Source of the DNA: Anaerolineae bacterium
GTDB taxonomy: Bacteria > Chloroflexota > Anaerolineae > Aggregatilineales > Phototrophicaceae
Direction: 5' to 3'
DNA length: 64,000 bases
NCBI GenBank assembly: GCA_022824365.1
Contig: JAJEAA010000014.1
Location: forward strand, 1-64,000
Below the pieces are notes generated by a model. The model made no database searches and was not told where the DNA came from. It worked only from the letters and a program-made list of their open reading frames with translations. A program made the position numbers and the translations under genes. Positions 17,627 to 25,845 of this stretch are shown piece by piece. The stretch's first letter is position 1; the number at the start of each line of letters is the position of its first letter.

Positions 17627-18550
17627 TCAAGCTTGCCCGGCTGGCTTTAGCGGGCGGAAGGGCTGCTCCGCGGCTATGAAGGCATCCAATTCGGCCCTGT
17701 CCCTCGCAAAGAACTTCCGCGCCGCCGGCTCCCGGCTGTAGGGCTGGATCGCTATGCCCCGCCGCGCCAGGATATATTTCGCCGAAGCCGGGAAGCCCTG
17801 CGCTATCATCACCTCGTTGAAAGCCATCAGCTTGTCATGGGCGCGCCGCCGCAACTCCGCCGGCAGCGATAAATCGCAGACCTGTTCGCATAACTCGGGC
17901 GCGACGATGGGCAGCCAGCCGCAGAAACCATCGCCGCCCGCTTCCATCGACGGCGGCAGCACAGCCAGGTTGGCTTGATAAATCCTGAGATTACTGCCGG
18001 CCGCCGCCTTGACTTTCGCGCTGAAAGGTTCAAGCTGGCGGCAGGTGTCCTTCATAAAATAATAACGTCCGCTACCCGCGATCGCGCCTGCTTCCGCTGC
18101 GCTGAGCAAGCGATGCTCCGGCTGCGGGATCTCGTAAACGCCCAGGCGAACCTCCGGCTTGACCAGACCCGAAAGCTCAAGCAGTTGCTCGCCCGGCCCT
18201 TCCGCCGACGGCAGCAGCGCTAGCGCCACCACCACAACCTCCGCGCCCATGTCGTGAATGCGCTGCAGGCTGCGCGCTTGCTCGGCCAGGCTGATGCCGA
18301 AGTTGCCGACTGTCGCCGCCAACAGCTTGCCGCGCCGATGCCGCGCCACATATTCAGCGACGCGGAAGCGCTCCTCGTCGTCCAGCCACAGCATCTCGCT
18401 CGCCTGCCCCAACGCCAGGACGCCCGGCAAGCCAAGCTCTCGATAAAAGTCGAGCAGCGCGCCAATCGCCGGCAAGTCGACTTGGTCGTCTTCGTCAAAG
18501 GCGGTCAGCAAAATGGGATAGGATCCGCCGCGTATCTCAAGATCGCTCAT
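17627..18550 (-). CDS. Dihydrodipicolinate synthase family aldolase/lyase
   Basis: This 307-residue TIM-barrel class I aldolase belongs to the DapA/NanA/KDG-aldolase superfamily. The Schiff-base lysine is K167 (YYFMKDTC) and the catalytic tyrosine is Y139 (LGVYEIP). The opening YPILLTAFDEDDQVD is family-typical. It is the first gene of the leftward operon, directly behind a strong promoter and an operator bound by the divergent LacI-type regulator (inferred). Together with the dehydratase it probably cleaves a 2-keto-3-deoxy sugar acid to pyruvate and an aldehyde. A lysine-biosynthetic role is unlikely in this setting. Confidence 0.85.
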   Translation of the reverse strand: MSDLEIRGGSYPILLTAFDEDDQVDLPAIGALLDFYRELGLPGVLALGQASEMLWLDDEERFRVAEYVARHRRGKLLAATVGNFGISLAEQARSLQRIHDMGAEVVVVALALLPSAEGPGEQLLELSGLVKPEVRLGVYEIPQPEHRLLSAAEAGAIAGSGRYYFMKDTCRQLEPFSAKVKAAAGSNLRIYQANLAVLPPSMEAGGDGFCGWLPIVAPELCEQVCDLSLPAELRRRAHDKLMAFNEVMIAQGFPASAKYILARRGIAIQPYSREPAARKFFARDRAELDAFIAAEQPFRPLKPAGQA

Positions 18551-18569
18551 GGACTGGCTCCGCTAGCCT

Positions 18570-18581
18570 GAAATCGTTTTC
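18570..18581. promoter_or_regulatory. LacI-type operator, leftward side
   Basis: GAAATCGTTTTC, symmetric at 10 of 12 positions around a central CG, begins one or two bases past the expected start of the leftward promoter. The same 12 bases recur at 18697-18708. Bound repressor would block initiation of the catabolic operon. Confidence 0.65.
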
Positions 18582-18589
18582 CGCGCCAG

Positions 18590-18617
18590 AGTATAACCGC
18601 CCCGCCGATTTTGTCAA
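18590..18617 (-). promoter_or_regulatory. Leftward promoter of the catabolic operon
   Basis: On the minus strand a consensus -35 TTGACA (complement of 18612-18617), a 16-base spacer and -10 TATACT (complement of 18590-18595) form a strong sigma-70-type promoter. The -35 is embedded in a small palindrome, GATTTT-GTC-AAAATC (18607-18621). The start would be near 18583, next to the operator. Confidence 0.7.
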
Positions 18618-18663
18618 AATCAGGCGCGTCCGCCAGCAATCTACCGGCTCGTTTGAGCAAAAT

Positions 18664-18692
18664 TTGACAACCCGTGGCAAAGGCGTTAAGCT
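18664..18692 (+). promoter_or_regulatory. Rightward promoter of the LacI-type regulator gene
   Basis: TTGACA (18664-18669), a 17-base spacer and TAAGCT (18687-18692) form a promoter for the regulator and possibly the importer genes behind it. Predicted +1 is near 18699, inside the second operator copy. Confidence 0.6.
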
Positions 18693-18696
18693 ATCG

Positions 18697-18708
18697 GAAA
18701 TCGTTTTC
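18697..18708. promoter_or_regulatory. LacI-type operator, rightward side
   Basis: A second exact copy of GAAATCGTTTTC covers the predicted start site of the regulator gene, implying autoregulation. The two copies are 127 bases apart, about 12 helical turns, which would allow looping by a tetramer or paired dimers. Confidence 0.65.
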
Positions 18709-18731
18709 AGCTTTTGCTTTCAGGTCTGATT

Positions 18732-19811
18732 TTGACGCAAAAGGTCACGATTCACGATGTCGCGCAGCAGGCTCAGGTTTCCGTGGGCTCGGTCTCCCGC
18801 GCCCTGAACAACTACCCCCACGTCTCGGAAGAATTGAGGAGCCGGGTTATGGCGGCCGCGCTGGAGCTGGATTATCAGCCGGCCTTCCTCGCCAATGGCT
18901 TGCGCCGGGGGCAGACCAACTCGGTCGGTTTCCTGGTCGGGACGATCGCCAATCCTGTCATATCGACGATCTTTGAAGCCGCTTCGGAAGCGCTTTCGGA
19001 CCATGGCTACGCCGTCACGCTGCTGTCTTCCCGCAATCAGGCGCAGCTTGATGTGGCTTGCCTGCGGCTGCTGGCTCGGCGGCAAGTCAGCGGTTTGATC
19101 GTCTCGTCCGCGGCCGAATCCCCCGAGCCGGCGCGGCGCTACGTGGGCGAATTGGGCATTCCCACCGTGATGCTGGACCGGGAAGCGACCAGTGATGAGT
19201 TGGTTTACGCCGTGCAATCCGATCATGAAAGCAGCATGCGCCAGGCTCTTGCCCATCTCATCAGCCGGGGACATCGGGAGATCGCCTTCATCGGCGGGCC
19301 CGAAGACTTCTATCCGACCCGGCAGCGCTGCCTGGCTTACCAAGCCGCTTTGCTGGATGCCGACCTGCCCCAACGCCCCGAACTCATCCGCTTCACCTCC
19401 TTTAATGAGCGCGCGGCTTATGCCGAGGCGCTGCTACTATTGCAAAGCGGGACCCAGCCATCCGCCCTCATAGTCGCGGGCAACATCATCCTTGCCGGCG
19501 CCTTGATGGCGCTGCAAGATCTCGGCTTGGTCGTCGGGCGCGATATCGCTTTGGTCGCCTGCGACGATATCAATTTGACCCGCCTCTATCGACCGCCCAT
19601 CACTGCCATCCGCCGGGATTTGAAGCTCCTCGGCGTGACAGCGGCGCGCTTGCTCCTGCGGGGCATGCAGGTCGAACTCAACGAGATTGAACGCATCATC
19701 AAGCTGCCGACCGAGCTTGTCTTGCGAGAATCTACCCAGTACGCGCGGGCATTGCCGCATAAGGCCCCGGCGGCTCGAAAGGAGGGAGCCATTAGAACGA
19801 CTTTGAACTGA
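18732..19811 (+). CDS. LacI/GalR family transcriptional regulator
   Basis: This protein has about 359 residues. The N-terminal helix-turn-helix reads VTIHDVAQQAQVSVGSVSRA and is followed by the hinge YQPAFLANGLRRGQTNSVGF. A periplasmic-binding-protein-like sensor domain follows, with LISRGHREIAFIGGPEDF and ALIVAGNIILAGALMALQD. The start is uncertain: TTG 18732 (about 7 bases after AGG) gives the normal family N-terminus, while an in-frame TTG at 18714 adds six residues. It most likely represses both divergent promoters through the two GAAATCGTTTTC sites and is released by a sugar or sugar acid. It is the hub of the 28-kb island. Confidence 0.9.
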   Translation: MTQKVTIHDVAQQAQVSVGSVSRALNNYPHVSEELRSRVMAAALELDYQPAFLANGLRRGQTNSVGFLVGTIANPVISTIFEAASEALSDHGYAVTLLSSRNQAQLDVACLRLLARRQVSGLIVSSAAESPEPARRYVGELGIPTVMLDREATSDELVYAVQSDHESSMRQALAHLISRGHREIAFIGGPEDFYPTRQRCLAYQAALLDADLPQRPELIRFTSFNERAAYAEALLLLQSGTQPSALIVAGNIILAGALMALQDLGLVVGRDIALVACDDINLTRLYRPPITAIRRDLKLLGVTAARLLLRGMQVELNEIERIIKLPTELVLRESTQYARALPHKAPAARKEGAIRTTLN

Positions 19812-19895
19812 GTATCATTTTGGCTACAGTTAGGGCGCGTCCGTTGCGCGCTCAATGACTTGTGGTGAGACAAACGATCAATCGAGGAGGAAATG

Positions 19896-21509
19896 ATGTC
19901 TAAAAAACTATTCACCTTATTTGTTCTCGCGCTACTGCTGCTCAGCGCGACCAGCGTCATGGCGCAGGATCAAGTGCTGCGGATCGCCACCGGCTCATCC
20001 GGCGTGGCCAACTTCAGCTTCCAGATCCTTTCCGCCGGCGGCGACCAGCAAAACTGGATCACCTTCCAGTCCGTGCCGCCGCTCTACTTTGATGTCGACT
20101 TCAACTTGAAGACCGGCTATTTCAATGACTGGTCCCAGAACGACGACAGCACCGTCTGGACCTTCTCAGTCGATCCCGAAGCGCGCTGGTCCGATGGCAC
20201 ATCCATCACCGCCCAGCAGGTCATCGATTCCTGGCAGGTGCAAGCCGCCCCGCTCAACAGCGTCGGCCGCATCCGCACTTATCTGGGCAACGTGGTCGGC
20301 TTCGCGGAGGCTCGCGAGATGGCGGCCGAAGATGCCATGACCGTCGATGTCAGCGGTCTCTCGGCGCTTGATGATTCCACCGTTCAAGTCGAGTTGAATC
20401 TGCCTGACCCCATCTTCTTCTGGCGCATCGCCACCGCCCACATGGCCATCGCCCGCGCCGAGGACGTGCTTGAACATGGCTTCAACGAATTCTGGAAACC
20501 CGAGAACAATCCTATCGTCAACGGTCCCTTCATCCTCACCAGCTTCGACGCCGACCTGCAGACGGCTGAGTTGACGCCCAATCCGGAATGGTGGAAAGAC
20601 GGTCCCATCCTCGAGAAGGTCACCTTCATGTTCGTGACCGACCAGACGGCCGTCGGCACAATGGCGCTGAATGACCAGATCGACGCCAGCCTAGCCGCCG
20701 CTCCCTCAGTCTTACGCGCGCAAATGCCGGATTATTTCCGTCAGTTCGACGCCATCGGCTTCAACACCTTCTGGATGCAGCCGACCCGCGAACCGACCAA
20801 TGATCCGAAAGTCCGCGAAGCGCTCATCAAGTCCGTCGATTGGAATGCCGTCTTCCAAGCCGCCTTCCCCATCGAAGGCAGCGGCGTCATGACCACCCAG
20901 ACCCTGGACGATATCGTCACCTGCCAGAACCCTGACGCCACCGGCTATCCCTACGATGTCGAAGCCGCCCAAGCCGCCCTGGCCGAATCCAGCTATGGCA
21001 GCGCCGAGAACTTGCCCAAGCTGCGCGTCACCCCGCGCGGCAGCAACGAGTTCAACAACCGCGCGCTGACAGCCGTCATCGAATTCTGGCGCCAGAACCT
21101 GGGCATCGAAAATGTTGAATTCCAGCAGGATCCCAACAGCTTCGGCGACGACTACGACAAGATCAACCTCAGCCGCGATGATGTGGTCATTCGCTTCCCC
21201 GATGCCGCCACCTATATGTGGGCCGCGGGCCACTCAGCCGGTCCCGTTCCCAGCAGCTCCATGCTGAACGGCTACCACAACGAGGCGCTGGAAGCGGCCA
21301 TCGACGAAGCGCTGACCCTGGCGCCCGATGATCCGCGCCGCTGTGAACTCGCTCTCGAGGCGCAGGCGCAGTACGAAGGCGACTACGTCATCATGCACTT
21401 CGGCAAACCGCTGCGCACCGCCAACGCCCGCGACCACGTCAAGGAATACTACAGCGGTCCGGACGTCAGCGTGATTGAACCCTGGAAGATCTATATCGAG
21501 AGGATGTAA
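19896..21509 (+). CDS. Dipeptide/oligopeptide-type ABC transporter substrate-binding protein
   Basis: This ~537-residue extracytoplasmic binding protein is of family 5 (SBP_bac_5), used for peptides but also for oligosaccharides in many bacteria. Residues 1-24 form a signal peptide (LFVLALLLLSATSVMAQ) without a lipobox. WTFSVDPEARWSDGTSITA is the family hallmark and NPIVNGPFILTSF follows as expected. The second of two adjacent ATGs (19896) is preferred because it lies 5 bases from AGGAGG; 19893 is the alternative. Surrounding catabolic genes suggest an oligosaccharide ligand. Two permease genes follow but no ATPase. Confidence 0.85.
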   Translation: MSKKLFTLFVLALLLLSATSVMAQDQVLRIATGSSGVANFSFQILSAGGDQQNWITFQSVPPLYFDVDFNLKTGYFNDWSQNDDSTVWTFSVDPEARWSDGTSITAQQVIDSWQVQAAPLNSVGRIRTYLGNVVGFAEAREMAAEDAMTVDVSGLSALDDSTVQVELNLPDPIFFWRIATAHMAIARAEDVLEHGFNEFWKPENNPIVNGPFILTSFDADLQTAELTPNPEWWKDGPILEKVTFMFVTDQTAVGTMALNDQIDASLAAAPSVLRAQMPDYFRQFDAIGFNTFWMQPTREPTNDPKVREALIKSVDWNAVFQAAFPIEGSGVMTTQTLDDIVTCQNPDATGYPYDVEAAQAALAESSYGSAENLPKLRVTPRGSNEFNNRALTAVIEFWRQNLGIENVEFQQDPNSFGDDYDKINLSRDDVVIRFPDAATYMWAAGHSAGPVPSSSMLNGYHNEALEAAIDEALTLAPDDPRRCELALEAQAQYEGDYVIMHFGKPLRTANARDHVKEYYSGPDVSVIEPWKIYIERM

Positions 21510-21527
21510 TCCTTTCACCCCCACCCT

Positions 21528-21560
21528 AAGTCCCTTCCCCCATCAAGAGGGAGGGACTTT
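21528..21560 (+). terminator. Stem-loop with T-run after the binding-protein gene
   Basis: AAGTCCCTTCCC pairs with GGGAGGGACTT, and TTTT follows. It lies between the binding-protein and permease genes, so it probably acts as a partial terminator or mRNA 3'-stabiliser that raises binding-protein levels. It also belongs to the CCCCTCCC-type dispersed hairpins. Confidence 0.5.
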
Positions 21561-21582
21561 TGCCTAATCAGGCGGTTTAACT

Positions 21583-21609
21583 CCCCTTCCCTCATTTTGG
21601 GGGAAGGGG
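21583..21609 (+). repeat. CCCCTTCCC/GGGAAGGGG hairpin repeat
   Basis: A perfect 9-bp inverted repeat with a 9-base loop, followed by G-rich sequence and ending 32 bases before the permease start. Related G/C-rich hairpins lie at 33119, 36492 and 50183. Confidence 0.6.
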
Positions 21610-21640
21610 CCGGGGATGGGGCGCAAAATGGGAAACTACG

Positions 21641-22591
21641 ATGGCATCATTCCTTCTTCTACGTCTCCTCCGCTGGACAGCCGGGCTCTTCCTGATCCTC
21701 TTCGTCACTTACGGCATGATGTTCTATGGCGCCGGCGACCCCATCCGCATGATGTTCATCCAGGGCGAAGACTTTGATAGCGAAGACGAAGTCGTCATGC
21801 TGGCGCTGCGCAAGAAGTACGGCTTGGATGAGCCCTTCCTGGCGCAGTTCGGCAATTATCTGAATAAGCTTACGCAAGGCGATTGGGGCCGCTCGATACG
21901 CCTCCAGGTCGATCGTCCGGTGCTGGAGATCGTCAAGTTTCGCCTGCCTATCTCCATGCAGTTGGGCTTCGCCGCCACTGTAATCGGCGCGGCCGCCGGT
22001 ATTGCGCTGGGCATTATCGCTGCGCTATACCACAACCGCTGGCTCGACCGACTGATTGTCAGCACCGTCTTGTTCATCAACGGCATTCCCACTTTTGTCA
22101 TCCTGCCGATGCTGTTGCTCCTCCTCGTCTTGCAGCTCAAAGTCATTAATGTGCCCTATGGCTGGAATGGCTTATTTCATATCGACGCCGCCTTGCCCGT
22201 CGCGGTCATATCGATAGGCATCCTGCCCATTGTCGTGCGCCAGACCCGCTCCGCCATGCTGGAAGTCAAAAGCCAGCTATATGTGCGCACCGCCCGCGCC
22301 AAAGGCATGCCCGAATCGCGCATTATCCTGCGCCACATGCTGCGCCCGGTGCTGACGCCCGTGGTGACAACCCTCGGTCTCATCATGATTGGTCTCATCA
22401 ATGGCTCGCTATTTGTAGAATATATCTTGAATATCCCCGGTTTCGGCTTGTTGACAATCGAGGGTATCAAAAAGGTCGATTATCCCATAATCATGGCAGT
22501 GGCTGTCGTCGGCACCTTGATCATTTTCATCAGCAATTTCCTGGTCGATATCATCTATCCGATTCTGGATCCGCGAGTGAGGGCGCAATGA
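21641..22591 (+). CDS. Dipeptide-type ABC transporter permease (DppB-like)
   Basis: This 316-residue inner-membrane protein has about six transmembrane helices. The N-terminal helix FLLLRLLRWTAGLFLILFV, YGLDEPFLAQFGNYL and the ATPase-contact loop VRTARAKGMPESRIILRH are typical of the DppB/OppB family. It overlaps the next permease gene by 4 bases (ATGA). It forms a heterodimeric channel with that protein. The ATPase subunits that would drive it are not encoded in the window. Confidence 0.88.
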   Translation: MASFLLLRLLRWTAGLFLILFVTYGMMFYGAGDPIRMMFIQGEDFDSEDEVVMLALRKKYGLDEPFLAQFGNYLNKLTQGDWGRSIRLQVDRPVLEIVKFRLPISMQLGFAATVIGAAAGIALGIIAALYHNRWLDRLIVSTVLFINGIPTFVILPMLLLLLVLQLKVINVPYGWNGLFHIDAALPVAVISIGILPIVVRQTRSAMLEVKSQLYVRTARAKGMPESRIILRHMLRPVLTPVVTTLGLIMIGLINGSLFVEYILNIPGFGLLTIEGIKKVDYPIIMAVAVVGTLIIFISNFLVDIIYPILDPRVRAQ

Positions 22592-23571
22592 GCGCGGAGA
22601 CAGCCACAGCAAAACGCTCCCGCGTCATAGATGACAAGAGCCTGTCGCTGGAATATCATCGCAGCCTCTGGCAAGACGCGGCTCGCCGCTTCCGCAAGAA
22701 TTGGCTGGCGGTGGGCGGTTTGTTCGTCGTCGCTGCCTTCCTCATCCTGGCGCTGGTTGGTCCTCATATCGCCCCTTACGACTTCCTCGAACAGAATATC
22801 GTCAAGGCATTTCAAGGTCCCAGCGCCGCGCACTTCCTGGGCACCGATGACTTGGGGCGGGATGTCTTCAGCCGTATGCTCCACGGCGCGCGCACCGCCG
22901 CCCTGGTGGCTTTTTTATCCACGTCCATCAGCTTGGTCATCGGCATCCTGGTCGGCGCCTGGTCGGGCATTCACGGCGGGCGGACCGATGAATTGCTCAT
23001 GTGGATCAGCGATTTAATCCAGGCGATGCCGGGCTTGCTGCTGGTCATCCTCATCAACACAACCCTGCGCCGTCCCATCATCAATTGGTTCGATTTGCTG
23101 TATGAACAGACCAAGAATCCCTTCTATTTGAATACCTTATGGCTGGATTATGTGCTGGTCTTCAGCGCCCTCGCGCTCATCGCCTGGCCCGGCTTGGCGA
23201 GGCTGGTGCGCGGACAAGTCCTGAGCATCAATGAGGAAGACTACGTGCTGGCCGCCCGCGCCCTTGGCGCTTCGCAATGGCATATCATGCTCCGCCATGT
23301 CATACCCAATGCTCTGGGACCACTGGTAGTCGCCATAACCGCCAGCATGGGCGGCGCGGTAACGATGGAAGCTGGCTTGAGCTTTCTCGGCATCGGTGTC
23401 CAGCCGCCCAACGCCAGTTGGGGCTCCATACTGGAAGAGGGGCGGCGCTACTGGCAGATCTTCCCGCACCTGATACTCATCCCAGCTGTGACGATTGGCG
23501 TCATTCAAGTCGCCTTCGTCTTCCTGGGCGATGGCTTGAACGACGCCCTCGACCCGCGGCGCAATAGCTAG
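22588..23571 (+). CDS. Dipeptide-type ABC transporter permease (DppC-like)
   Basis: This 327-residue DppC/OppC-family permease has an N-terminal cytoplasmic segment and helix (FRKNWLAVGGLFVVAAFLIL), then HFLGTDDLGRDVFSRMLHGAR, a signature of the family. The loop YVLAARALGASQWHIMLRH engages the ATPase. An insertion around residues 150-185 (PIINWFDLLYEQTKNPFYL) lies between two helices and is longer than I expect for the family. Start and stop overlap with DppB-like, and the stop is 19 bases before the sialidase-like gene. Confidence 0.87.
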   Translation: MSAETATAKRSRVIDDKSLSLEYHRSLWQDAARRFRKNWLAVGGLFVVAAFLILALVGPHIAPYDFLEQNIVKAFQGPSAAHFLGTDDLGRDVFSRMLHGARTAALVAFLSTSISLVIGILVGAWSGIHGGRTDELLMWISDLIQAMPGLLLVILINTTLRRPIINWFDLLYEQTKNPFYLNTLWLDYVLVFSALALIAWPGLARLVRGQVLSINEEDYVLAARALGASQWHIMLRHVIPNALGPLVVAITASMGGAVTMEAGLSFLGIGVQPPNASWGSILEEGRRYWQIFPHLILIPAVTIGVIQVAFVFLGDGLNDALDPRRNS

Positions 23572-23590
23572 GCGACCGAGGTATAGATCC

Positions 23591-24700
23591 ATGAATTATC
23601 CCCCCGCGCGCTACCCAGCCGATGCCGAGCACATTACCATTTATTACGACCGGGAGTATTTCGCCGCCTGGCCCTTCAATCACGGCTTCAAAGCCTTTTC
23701 CGAGACCGAACTGCTGATCAGCTTTTCCCGCGGCCCCTGCAATTACGCCACGCCATTCGACATGGCGCATCACGTCGTTGATGCCCGCGGCGGCGAATAT
23801 GTGACGATGCGCTCAACCGATGGCGGGGAGACCTGGCCAGCCGATTCGCTGCGTTCGCTTGGCTCGCGGCAAGATATCGAGCGGCCGCTGCATTTGCGCC
23901 CGGATGCCAAGCCGTCGGCGCCCTATGACTGGGCATCGCCCGATTTCTTCCTCACCGCCGGCTTCGGCATCCCGCCCGAACGGGACCAGAGCATCGGCTA
24001 CCTGCAATACTCGCGGGACCGCGGGCATACCTGGGAGGGACCGTACCGCATGCCGGACTTCGGCTTCAACTGGGTGCAAGTCAAGCCCGATTATATTCTG
24101 CGTCCCGATGGACTCGTGCTGCTTTTCGTGACAGCCGGCATCCAGGATAGCGCTGCGAAAAATCGCCAAGTGGCGGTGTACGCCTCGTCGGATGGCGGCA
24201 TGACCTGGAATTATCTGGCGCCCATCATCGCCACATCGCCCGATACCCATTTCGTCAAGCGTTATTACGCCAGCCCGGCGTTGCTAGAAGACGGACGGAT
24301 CCTGGTCGCCCTGCGCTGCCAGATTGACGCGGGCAGCACGTGGCCCGAGATCTTCGAGTCCTGCGATGGCGGGCGAACCTGGGCTTTCGTCTCACGCCCC
24401 GCCGATTGGGGCGGTCCCACCGACTTGACCCTGCTCGAAGACGGGCGCTTGCTGGCTGTCTACGGCTATCGCGTCGTTCCCTACGGCATACGCGCGCGCG
24501 TTTCCGAGGACGACGGACGCACATGGGGACCGGAACTCATCCTGCGCGATGGCGCCGGCTCCTGGGATCTGGGCTATCCCCGCACGGTTCTGCTGGGCGG
24601 GGGAAAGGTGATGACCGCCTACTATTTCAACCGCGCCGATGACAGAATCCAACTGCGCGGCGGCGTGCGGCATATCGCCGCCACCGTATTCACTCCCTAG
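23591..24700 (+). CDS. BNR-repeat sialidase-fold protein
   Basis: This 369-residue six-bladed beta-propeller has five Asp-box repeats: STDGGETW, SRDRGHTW, SSDGGMTW, SCDGGRTW and SEDDGRTW, spaced through the protein. Asp-boxes are structural, so they show the fold rather than the reaction. Sialidases, other exo-glycosidases and some lyases share it. No signal peptide is present, which points to cytoplasmic action on an imported oligosaccharide. A true sialidase would show an arginine triad, which I could not confirm by eye. It is co-transcribed with transporter, dehydratase and aldolase genes. Confidence 0.75.
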   Translation: MNYPPARYPADAEHITIYYDREYFAAWPFNHGFKAFSETELLISFSRGPCNYATPFDMAHHVVDARGGEYVTMRSTDGGETWPADSLRSLGSRQDIERPLHLRPDAKPSAPYDWASPDFFLTAGFGIPPERDQSIGYLQYSRDRGHTWEGPYRMPDFGFNWVQVKPDYILRPDGLVLLFVTAGIQDSAAKNRQVAVYASSDGGMTWNYLAPIIATSPDTHFVKRYYASPALLEDGRILVALRCQIDAGSTWPEIFESCDGGRTWAFVSRPADWGGPTDLTLLEDGRLLAVYGYRVVPYGIRARVSEDDGRTWGPELILRDGAGSWDLGYPRTVLLGGGKVMTAYYFNRADDRIQLRGGVRHIAATVFTP

Positions 24701-24710
24701 GCCGGCGCGC

Positions 24711-25817
24711 ATGAAAATCACCAACATTGAACTATGTCAGTATCGTTGGGAGCGCGGCAAACCCATCCGCAACGGCAAACATGTCTACACCCACAGCGGC
24801 TTGAACCTCTTCCATATTCACAGCGACGAAGGCGTCGCCGGCATCGGCTGGGCGGGTAGCCCGCAGACGCCCGGGATGGCGAAAGTGACGCAGGGACTGC
24901 TTGAGCATTTCAAGCCGCTGCTCATCGGCCAAAACCCTTTCCATTATCGCCGCATCTGGGAGGCGCTTTGGGCGCCAAAGCTGGTGGGCAGGCGCGGACT
25001 TGCCACTCGCGTCATTAGCGGCATTGATATCGCTCTCTGGGATCTGATGGGCAAAGCGACGGGCAAATCAGTCCACAAGCTGCTCGGCGGCTTTCGCGAG
25101 CGCGTCCCGGCCTACATCGCCGGCGGTTATTATGAAGAGGGCAAGGACTTGGCTGGCTTGGCGGCTGAGATGGAGCAGAACCTCGCGCTAGGCGCAAAAG
25201 CGGTCAAGATGAAAATTGGCGGCGCGCCGATCAAAGAAGATATCGAACGTGTCCGCATCGCCCGCGAGACTGTCGGCGGCGATGTCAAGCTCATGGTAGA
25301 CGCCAACTGCGCCTACAGCCTGCGCGACGCCATCAAAATCGCCGGCGCCATCGAGCGTTACGACATCACTTGGTTCGAGGAGCCGCTGCCCCCTGACGAT
25401 TATCGCGGCCACGGCCGCCTGGCGCGCTCCACTTCCATCCCAATCGCCACCGGCGAAAATGAATACACGCGTTACGGCTTCCGCGATCTCATCGCCAATG
25501 ACGCCGCCGCCATCTACAACGCCGATGCGCAGATCCTCGGCGGCATTACCGAGTTCATGAATGTGGCGGCGCTGGCCTCCGCGCACGACCTCCACATCGC
25601 ACCCCATGGCGATCAGGAGATTCACCTGCATCTGGTGGCGGCCATCCCGAACGGGCTGATCGTCGAGTTTTACCGCGAGACGGTCGACGCCAATCGCGGA
25701 CGAATTTTTAACGAGAAGATGCGCCTGGACGCCGACGGCTGCCTGACCGTGCCCGATCGTCCCGGCCTTGGATTCACGCCGAATGACGACTTCTTGCGGC
25801 GATATCAAATCTATTGA
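24711..25817 (+). CDS. Mandelate racemase/muconate lactonizing enzyme family dehydratase (second copy)
   Basis: This 368-residue enolase-superfamily protein has an intact active-site set: K166-M-K168, D197, E223, E249 and H299 in IAPHGDQEIHLHL. ATG 24711 is 10 bases after the sialidase-like stop; the longer frame runs back into that gene. It is only distantly like the leftward paralogue at 15092-16258, so they probably act on different acids. The expected reaction is dehydration of an aldonate or aldarate to a 2-keto-3-deoxy acid, feeding the DHDPS-family enzyme 28 bases downstream. Confidence 0.88.
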   Translation: MKITNIELCQYRWERGKPIRNGKHVYTHSGLNLFHIHSDEGVAGIGWAGSPQTPGMAKVTQGLLEHFKPLLIGQNPFHYRRIWEALWAPKLVGRRGLATRVISGIDIALWDLMGKATGKSVHKLLGGFRERVPAYIAGGYYEEGKDLAGLAAEMEQNLALGAKAVKMKIGGAPIKEDIERVRIARETVGGDVKLMVDANCAYSLRDAIKIAGAIERYDITWFEEPLPPDDYRGHGRLARSTSIPIATGENEYTRYGFRDLIANDAAAIYNADAQILGGITEFMNVAALASAHDLHIAPHGDQEIHLHLVAAIPNGLIVEFYRETVDANRGRIFNEKMRLDADGCLTVPDRPGLGFTPNDDFLRRYQIY

Positions 25818-25845
25818 GTGACTTGCGGTAGAGAAAGGAAGCGCT

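Noticed and set aside
16447..17679. 410-codon plus-strand frame opposite the sulfatase
   Set aside because: Antisense shadow; no family motif, while the sulfatase frame has CSPAR and metal ligands.
23591..24700. Call as a true sialidase
   Set aside because: Asp-boxes only show the propeller fold; an arginine triad and catalytic Tyr/Glu pair could not be confirmed, so only the fold is claimed.
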